DNA of 64,000 bases from Gremmenia infestans (lineage: Eukaryota > Ascomycota > Leotiomycetes > Helotiales > Hamatocanthoscyphaceae). Positions within the stretch are counted from its first letter, which is position 1, and the number at the start of each line of letters is the position of its first letter. Below, piece by piece: positions 56,096 to 64,000 of the stretch. Location: NCBI GenBank assembly GCA_032629725.1, contig JAFEVB010000002.1:1674001-1738000 (forward strand), given 5' to 3'. Made by a program: the position numbers and the translations under genes. The notes beneath the pieces were generated by a model. That model was not told the DNA's origin, made no database searches, and saw nothing but the letters and a program-made list of their open reading frames with translations.

Positions 56096-59000
56096 ATGGG
56101 TAGCAAACGTAAGCGGAAGGATAGGGACGTCTCCGCAGTAGCACCAGATGCCAAACGGCAGCAGAAAGATACCCAAAAATCCTCTACCGAAGCAGCATCT
56201 CCCCCTCCAATCGACACTTCCCCGTTTCTCGACAATCCAAGAGGAGCCGACCTGAAAAGAGAAGTCCAGCTCTACGATACTCTGGGCAGTGAAGATGGTT
56301 TGGAGAGACTAGGCGCAGCCAATGCGATTGTTTCTGGCCTTTTGGGCGGAACTGGGGTTGAAGAATCAACATTGCAAAAGCATTTGGAGAGGAGATTGTT
56401 TCGCGGACTCGCAAGTGGCAGGAAGGGTTCGAGATTAGGCTTCAGTGTCGTCTTGACGGAGATATTGTCTGAGTTGTTTGGCGCCAAAGATCTCGCGGCA
56501 CAAAAGTACTCCAATCTCACATTCGACCGAATACTCGACTTCCTGGTCGCCAAAACCAAGCCTGAAGGTGACTTAAGCGGACAAGAGGAAAAGGACCATG
56601 CTCTTGGCTTACTATTCGGATTGCAGAGTTTTGTAAGGTCGAATATACTCTTTGGGACCACTGGTCATTGGAATGAGATATTAGACAGGCTACTGGGACT
56701 CGCGAAGAAGAAGCCATGGATCAGAGAAGAATGTGGCTGGGTTATTGTGGAAGCACTCGCGCAAATGAGTCAGTCTCAAGCAGAGTATACTTTGGACCAA
56801 TTATGTGACGCGGGGCTGGCTCCTTCACCTGAAGGTGTTGGCATCTGGCTTACAGCGCGGAACCAATTCCCGGATATGAAACTACCTTCGAAACCATGGG
56901 GCAAAAGTGGCAATCCTCTAGACCACTTGAAAACTCTAGGGAAAGCTTTGAAGGAAAGTTCATCAGGCAGTCAGTCTGCGAACGAGAAACAGCAGGCCAC
57001 ACAAACCGGGAGTTGGAACTCTAAGCTTCACTTCGTTTGGAACATACTTTTGGCACAATATGCGCAGGATGCAACGGCAGATGGGAGTACATCGAATTTC
57101 GAAAATTTCTGGAAAGTTGCAGTCGATGGTAATTACGTCCTGGCGATTCCAATTTCTGTATCACCACTAACAATACTTAGAGAATCTCTTTGCTTCAACT
57201 GCCTCGCCGGAGCGTAAGTTTTGGGGATTTTTGCTCTTCCAGAGACCGTTCCAGGATCATTCAACATATGAGATGCTACTTCCTAGCATATTCAGCCAAA
57301 ACCTCGTTCTTTGCCTCATAAACCAACTCCAAGGAACAGACCGCCTCTTGAACCGCGCAGCGGACAAGTCACTAAAGGTTTTGATCCAGGCAGCGGAGGC
57401 CAACTCGCAAGTCATGGTTACTGTTCTTCCTCATTTGATTGGAGGACATGGTACCTACAACTTCGACACAGCGACCAAGACGAAGACTGTCGAGAAGCTT
57501 TTGAGTCTTGTCAATGATACGAATGCGAATTCCGTAATGGAAATTCTCCAGAAGCCAGTACATTCTATAGAGGGGTATGTCTGAGCAAATGACTTTAAAA
57601 AGTGAGGATCCATATGCTGACAGATTTTAGTACCGATGCGACAAAACAGGCGGAGATGCGTCGACAATTATTCCTCGACTACCTACTGAGCATCATTCGA
57701 CGAGTCAATGTCCAGGACGACTCCCGTGACCTTAGCTGGGTGAAGAAGAATGCACTTCCAACTATGGCTAACATGGCTTATTGCGAAGATGCTCGATTTC
57801 AACCCCCCCTGACCCCAAAGATCCGAGGTCTTTCCAGAGATCGTTTGATGTCTTGCTTTGCCCATCTCTTGCCTGATTTGAGAGGATACTCATTTCCGTG
57901 TGACCTTGTCAAAGCTCTTGAGCCAGATGCGGTGAAGATGGATGCCAAAATTGCCGAGGCAAGAGACGGTGCAATCTCTACAATGGGCAAAATCCTGAAG
58001 AAGGCCAAAAAGGTCGACGCTCAGGATAAAGCACCCCTACAAGCTCTAGCACTACTGTACTCCCTTGTTGTCTTCCAGCTTTATAATGGTGAGCCTGAAG
58101 CAATCTCCACGCTTGACGAGTTGAAACTCTTCTACGACAAGCTCATCCGGCATAAAGATTCAGAGGATTCCGAAGTGGAAGCTTCCGAAGTCTTGGTTGA
58201 GCTCCTGTTATCTTTCATCTCGAAACCATCTGCACTTTTGCGCAAAGTTACACAGCATGTCTTCACTGCATTTATGGCAGATATTACAGTTGGGGGCTTG
58301 AAACTTATCACAGATGTTCTGGAATCTAGCGAAAATTTGAGGGGCCAACAGGAAATGTTTGATCAACAGCCGGAAGATGGCGAACAAGTGGAAGATGATA
58401 GTGATATTGAAATGGGCTCCGATGTGGAAGTTATCGACATGAATGGGGAAGACGGTCAATTGACCACCAATTTGGACGAAGACGAGGAATCTGATGAAGA
58501 GGAGAATAGTGATGGAGATGAGCCTGCAGAGGAAGAAGATGAAGAGACGAAAAAGCTCGATGCTGCTCTGGCATTAGCACTCGGTACCAAAGGTTTAGAC
58601 CCTGACGCCGAAGAATCGGACAGCGATGCTGATATGACCGATTCCGAAATGATGGCTCTCGACTCAAAGCTCGTGGAGATTTTTTCCCAGCGGAAGAAAG
58701 AGACAAAGCCGAAAAAGGAGCACAAAGAGGCGAAGGAAACCATCGTCAATTTCAAGAGTCGAGTGTTGGACCTGCTAGAGATATTCGTCAAGAAGCAACC
58801 AGGAAACCCTCTTGCGTTTGGTTTACTATTACCCCTCCTACAGCTCATCCGCACAACCAAGACGAAGAAATTGGCCGACAGGGCTTCGAACATTATTCAA
58901 GCATTCCAGCAAGCGGCGAAGAAGCATGGGAAAGCAGCGGGAGGGGTCAACATTTCTAAACAAGTAAAGCTGATGAAGGCGATTCATCTTGAAGCCTCAA

Positions 59001-59215
59001 AAGATCCGTCGCATATGTTTGCCAAAGCGGCCAGTACTTCGAGTTTGATGCTTGCATCGAGCTGTTACAGAGCCGATAAGGAAAGCTTCGAGAAGCTAGC
59101 AGCAGTGTATACGAAGACTCAGGTCGCGTGGGTCAACGGCGAGGTCAAGCTGTCGGTGATTTTGTTTAATGATTGGACCAACTGGTGTCAGAATCACGCA
59201 AATGCAAACGCATAA
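56096..59215 (+). CDS. POL5: DNA polymerase V / MYBBP1A-like ribosome-biogenesis protein
   Basis: Predicted 1003 aa from exons 56096-57128, 57181-57574 and 57631-59215; introns 52 and 56 nt. Length fits yeast Pol5 (about 1020 aa). Landmarks in order: basic start (GSKRKRKDRD), LERRLFRGLASGRKGSRLGF near residue 110, ILDRLLGLAKKKPWIREECG, a helical HEAT/ARM-like body, a long Asp/Glu-rich tract at about residues 740-830 (DEDEESDEEENSDGDE and more) and a helical C-terminus. Despite the polymerase name, the protein is nucleolar and acts in rDNA transcription and pre-rRNA/large-subunit assembly; the acidic tract is typical. The ATG at 56096 is chosen because the longer frame's start (56009) is GTG. 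This is the clearest housekeeping gene in the window. Confidence 0.93.
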
Positions 59216-60419
59216 GCTAGTCAAGAGGTCTTCATGGTTGTCGTTACCTACTTTGTGTAGACTCAGAACCAATCGCATTCACCGTTATGAAAGTGCGAGA
59301 ATTACTGTTTTCGTCTATAATATATAGAAGAAGCACTAGGGTCAGCTAAAGCCATGAAACTTTCACGGCATATGAACTCTCTCTATAGAGCCTGTGACAA
59401 AAGAATCCTTTGCACTTTCCTTCACAGAAATAATTGCGCAGTTATTCGATAAGTTTTGTACCGGCCTCGGGCTGTCGACCAATAGAGGCTTTCATGAGGT
59501 GAGGATGACAGGGTCCGGACTCCGGAAGCGTGGGGTCGGGTCTGGGGAACTGAATTTTGACGATGGTGACAGGGCTAGTGCCACTTGCTCCACACCCAAC
59601 CCGCAAACGAGATGTAGCATCATGTAGATACAAAAACATGAACATGATGGATACCTCCCTTCGTACGGATGAAACGAAATAGATGAGACGATCAAGGCTA
59701 TAGTAAGCAAATTCATGCTCTGCGAAGAGCTAATTATTATTAGTAAGATTTCAATTACCTTATCACCTAGCAACGCCTCGCCTGCCCTCGTCTCACTAAA
59801 CACGAATTTAGTCCGTTTCGGACGAGAGACTTTGTTCAAGTATCACAAGACGGCGAATCGAGCAATATTGCGAACTCGTTGCACTGCGACTTCATCCTCC
59901 AGTTGGCATTGTCGGGGACGCCACCTCTTGGTCCGAGAAATTAAAATACAACTACCCGTGGTTTTTTAAAGTCTGACACTCCCCACTACGTCTAGAATCC
60001 TGTAGGTTTTAACTGGCTCTTTACCTGTATAAATTCTCAATTTCGTTAAATAGAAGCAATCTCAAAGTGAGAGTTCTATATTCGGGCCTCTTAGGAGCCT
60101 GTAATATTCAAATCCGAGCTCTTTACGTGGTGCGGAGTATACATTTATAGAGTAAAGCTAGTGCGGCTGTCAGACTTTAGAATAAAAGGGCGAGTATCTC
60201 TTGCACCAAGAGGATATGACCGGGAAGACCGTGAGCTTATATGCGTTGTCCATCTGACGTTGTGACACTGGTGTACAGTCAAATAAGTTCTGGATGACCC
60301 ACGTCTCAAGCATTACCAAGATGCAGTACAAATTCCTTTAAGTTCCTCCTTATTTTTTATTTACTTTCTATCCTTTTCCACACTTCACACTTCACACTTC
60401 AAGCTTCCCAAATTCAACA
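59216..60419. other. Intergenic, no gene seen
   Basis: 3' flank of POL5 and promoter of the adenylation-domain gene. The last 60 bases have CACTTCACACTTCACACTTC, a short tandem leader repeat, before the ATG at 60420. Frames at 59394-59969 overlap each other and have no motif. Confidence 0.4.
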
Positions 60420-62249
60420 ATGATAGCCGTGGTCGACGAAAAATTGCATTCTAAAGTCCAGAATGGCAATCAAATCAAGCACGGCGAGCGTCTGCTACCT
60501 CAAGTTATCGACACCTGGGCAGAAGAAGATCCAGGCTACATCGTTGGCATGATGGCGAAATCCAACTCCAATTATATCCCATTAGACTTCATCAATCTCA
60601 GTGTCTCCCAACTAGCCAATGCAATAAACTATACATCATTCTGGCTAGACGAAACTCTAGACACTAAGGAAGAAGATGCTATCGAGACAATTGCATTCAT
60701 CGGTTTACAGGATTTCCGCTACTGGGCCATGTATTTCGCATCCATAAAGACTGGCAGACGCCTCCTGCTGCCCAGTCCCCGCAACGCACTTCCAAACACA
60801 ACCTCCCTCATTGACACCACAAATTGCAAGACACTCTTCTACTCCGGTCCCTTGGCTTCTCAGGCAGAAGCACTCGAAAAACTGATCCCCGGGCTGAAAA
60901 TCTTTCCACTCCCGTCCCTCGACACGATGATCGCTTCACCAACACCGCACTACCTCTACGGCAAGACTTGGGCGGAAGCAAAAGATGATGTTGTAATGAT
61001 CGTCCACACATCCGGCTCAACTGGCAACCCAAAACCCATTTTCTACACAAACACCATCCTCAGCCGCAACGACTGCGATGTCCTCACACCTCATGTCGCG
61101 GGAAGACAACTAGCTGATTCGACACTAACTAAGCAAGGACAGAAGTGTTTTGTAGGCTCGAATTTCTTTCACTTGAGTGGCATTGCGAGTTCGACTATGG
61201 CGTTTTTTGGAAGGTATACTGATGTGTGGGGACCCGCGGATCAATTGCCGAGTGGAAAGATCGCTGCGGAAGTAATAAAGAGCGTAGGAATCAACGGGAT
61301 GGTGGTGGTCCCTAGTGTTTGTGAATCATTATTCTCAGACCACGGGGAAGAGCTTATTCCTCATTGTGCTGGACTCGAACATGTTTGTTGGTTAGGAGGT
61401 ATGTACCTTCCTACCACATTGGATTTGGAGGCTGACAGTGTAGGACCTCTCGCCCACTCTACAGGGGAATGGATCACCGCCAATCTTTCTCACACAAAAC
61501 TCTGGCAGGTTTTCGGATCAACAGAAACCAATATTCTGCCAATGCTCGTCTCGCCAAGCTCATACTGGCAGTACTGGAGTTTCATCCAGTAATTGGTCCA
61601 TCACTGGTGCCTACTGCTGACCCTGAGCTCTTCGAGGTCGTGCACTACCGGCATCCAGACCCTGATTTTGCTTGGGCACGTCCTATATTCCGGAATTGGA
61701 CGAGTTCAGGAGCAGGGATTTGTTGAGAAGGTGTCCGGAGCCCGGGTTTGAAAATATGTGGAAATTTGAGGGGAGGGTGGATGACATGATGTTGCTCTCT
61801 AAGTAACCAACCCCTCTCTTTGTTTATTCCTCTGTACTTGCTGTATTAGCGCCCCCAAGAGTCCCAGCTCTTGCTCTTGCTTCTTTTCAGAAAACAAAGT
61901 ACTAATTTATCATAGTGGATTGAAGGTAAACCCAGTGCATATGGAGATGATGTTGCAAGTTCACCCTACTTTAAAAGGAGCCTTAGTGTTTGGCGACAGT
62001 CACACAAGTTGTGGACTTCTGTTGGAGCCAAAGATGGAGAGTATTGGGAGAGAGGATTTGCTAACGATCATTTGGGTATCTGTGGAAGAAGCGAATGCGT
62101 TGGTACCAGAGCATGCTCGGGTGTCCAGGGACAAACTCGTTGTTGCGACTAATGATAGGCTGTTCGCTAGGGCCAGTAAGGGGACTGTCGTGAGGAAACT
62201 GACACTAGCGCTGTATCGAAATGAAATTGAGCAGGCTTACGCAAAGTGA
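60420..62249 (+). pseudogene. Stand-alone NRPS-like adenylation domain, broken frame
   Basis: The frame from the ATG at 60420 encodes an AMP-forming adenylation domain: VMIVHTSGSTGNPKPIFYT (A3 signature), FFHLSGIASSTMAFF, and LWQVFGSTETNILPML (A5). It then stops at TAA 61590-61592, but the family sequence goes on in the next frame (FHPVIGPSLVPTADPELFEV) from about 61577, and shifts again near 61691-61697 to continue with DEFRSRDLLRRC and FEGRVDDMMLLS. After an intron (61803-61915, TACTAAT branch) comes the A10 end, NGLKVNPVHMEMML and ASKGTVVRKLTLALYRNEIE, with stop at 62247-62249. No carrier, reductase or thioesterase domain follows, unlike intact fungal NRPS-like enzymes. The two lesions cannot be removed by GT-AG splicing. 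Intact members activate aryl or keto acids; this copy should be inactive. Confidence 0.78.
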
Positions 62250-64000
62250 GACGTGGAATTAGAGATAGAATCGACGTAGAATCAATTGGTTCTACTTTAA
62301 TGAATGAGGTAGCATGAACACTTTAATGCTAAATCAGAAACATACCATGTCCCATCGTGTGCCAAATGTCTTAGAATAAGTGTTGTGCTTTCCCCTTTTC
62401 TGCCTCGCTTAAATTCTTGCTGCAAGGTTTAAGGAATGTGCCTTCCTTCGTGTCTGAGAAAGTCTTTCCGCAAAGAAGACAAGGCGGCTTCTGAACTTCT
62501 GAAAGATCTTTGAAGTTTTCTATTCAAGAAATCACCACATATTTAAAAGGGGTTCTATATTAGGCCAAGCGGCTATGCCTTTCTGCTAACTTCTTAGTAT
62601 ATTATAGCTCTCTATCTTTTATTTTAGTGTAGGCCAGCCTAAAGAGGCTAGTTATATAATTTTTTTTATAATATATTGATCCCTAAGCCTCTAATCACCT
62701 CTTGAAATCTTATCTATAGAATATATAGATCTCAAGAATATGCTTATTCCTACCAGAATTACGTAAGAGATATAAGAGATAGCAATTTACTATTAGAAGT
62801 AAGAAAGGTTACTATTACTTGATTATTCCTAATTTTTAAACTAATATATAAATAAATAAAACATTCAAGAATAGACAGACGGACAGAGAAAGCTTCTCGA
62901 TTTCTGGGCTAGCTGGGTGTTTCTGCTCCCGTCTTTTCGGTCCGGAAAATCCTATCAATACTTGAGCCATAATTGCCCTCACGTTGCAAGCAACTTGTCT
63001 GAGTAAAACATCTCTTGTGAACCAAAAAGAAATTAGATAGCGGTCGCGAATTGCTGAAAGTTCATATGATTGAGTGCTCAGAAACAACCTCAGGATGGAT
63101 TCATAGCTAGCAGCCTACGAATCCATATAAGATCTACTACAATCGTATGATTTCTGTATCCTGTATGATATGATGGAGGGTGGTCAAGTTGATACTAGTA
63201 GTTACGTGTCTGATATCGCAAACAGGTTCAGGGGTTGTGTCGGCTAAGCATTTTCTAATATGCTTCATCGAACTCCACCATATCTTTTTTTACCTGGCGT
63301 TATCGTATTTATGGAAATAACCTTTTGGGTGGCGGAGTATAGGATTTTGAAGACTGTTTACGCAACATATGATGGGCATATAGCAGGGGGGCCTGATCAT
63401 CCCATTTGCGCTTGCACTGTAATCTACCCAAGGTAGGTAGGTATACATTGGAAACAAACTCGTCTAAGATAGAATATCTTAGTCCTCAGCCATCATTGGG
63501 TATCTGGATAGCTCTTCAACCAAATAATTGCATTGAATGTGGTTTTGGACAAGAATAAATCATTTATCCTATACCTAAGGACTAAAAGGGTTCTCGCTAA
63601 TTCTATAGCCGCCTGAATATCACCTTTCTACGTTAAAAAATATCTCCCTAGAAACTTAAATACTAGAATTGGATGATATGTCTGACAATCACTAACACTG
63701 GAGTCTAAAAATACCAAACCCGAGTTTAACTCACGTGGTAGGTATATAAGGGGTAAATGTGGGTCTGAGCTTTCTGATAGTCGCTAGCCAATGGTGTGTT
63801 GCTAGGCGGATCTCCCCGCGATTGCCGTCACAGCTGTGTTTGAGCTCATTTGAGAAGGATAAAAAGACACGAGCACTTTCACTGCTGCAATCCCCGAGTA
63901 CGACGAAACCTTTCTTTGACACCTGCCCATACACTCATAGCACTCTCTTATCATACTTCAAAAATAAACTTCCAAGCCCAATCATTCTCGAAATCCAGCC
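62250..64000. other. AT-rich intergenic to window end
   Basis: No supportable gene. 62,520-62,870 is very AT-rich with long A/T runs, possibly an old mobile-element remnant. The frames 62836-63087 and 63731-63934 have no motif. The CA/TC-rich sequence at 63,900-64,000 looks like a leader, so a gene may start beyond the window. Confidence 0.4.

Noticed and set aside
1..64000. Search for tRNA or rRNA genes and CRISPR arrays
   Set aside because: No cloverleaf with A/B box, no rRNA-like sequence and no regular spacer-repeat pattern was recognised by eye; a covariance-model scan would be needed to be sure for tRNA.

Overview
The window looks like nuclear DNA of a filamentous ascomycete (Pezizomycotina). 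Genes carry short GT-AG introns (mostly 42-125 nt) with CTRAY-like branch points. The gene families are typical of that group: Zn2Cys6 regulator, SAT4/PTH11-type rhodopsin-domain protein, UstYa-like oxidase, DMATS prenyltransferase, STAND-type N-terminal domains, POL5. A leotiomycete is my guess, but nothing in the window proves it. No rRNA, tRNA, CRISPR array or intact transposon was found.

Region 1 (about 0.2-15.6 kb) is a lineage-specific array. At least ten small genes or pseudogenes and two weaker remnants lie on both strands and share an F-box-like core: LPxELhLxIFxxLD, then SxCLGLTCrxFYxIH, then a distal WMGP or WMIG segment. A Zn2Cys6 transcription factor (6137-8441) sits in the middle. 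Copies range from intact single-exon genes to two-exon genes with introns at different places, one with an internal TGA, and degraded fragments.

Region 2 (15.7-32.1 kb) holds a cytosolic S9 prolyl-oligopeptidase-type hydrolase, a rhodopsin-domain membrane protein, and a UstYa-like oxidase head-to-head with a small secreted-peptide gene. A 0.69-kb inverted-repeat element, a pair of tiny CxxC/CxxC zinc-ribbon-like genes, a bifunctional pseudouridine kinase/pseudouridine-5'-phosphate glycosidase, a GPI-anchored surface protein and a DMATS-type aromatic prenyltransferase follow.

Region 3 (32-56 kb) is gene-poor. It carries a large intrinsically disordered protein behind a long CT-rich leader, a six-exon basic protein of unknown role, an ankyrin protein with a fungal STAND N-terminal domain and a 1-nt frame break, a POT-family peptide transporter, an ambiguous or decaying hypothetical gene, and a chimera of an NF-YA/HAP2-like DNA-binding domain with a STAND-type helical domain.

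Region 4 (56-64 kb) holds the housekeeping gene POL5 (rDNA/ribosome biogenesis), divergent from the NF-YA chimera, and a stand-alone adenylation-domain gene with two frame lesions. The rest is AT-rich sequence without a supportable gene. The mix of one housekeeping gene with decayed, duplicated, secondary-metabolism and STAND-type genes suggests a fast-evolving accessory region. Exon boundaries were read by eye from splice signals and reading frame and have not been tested with transcripts.
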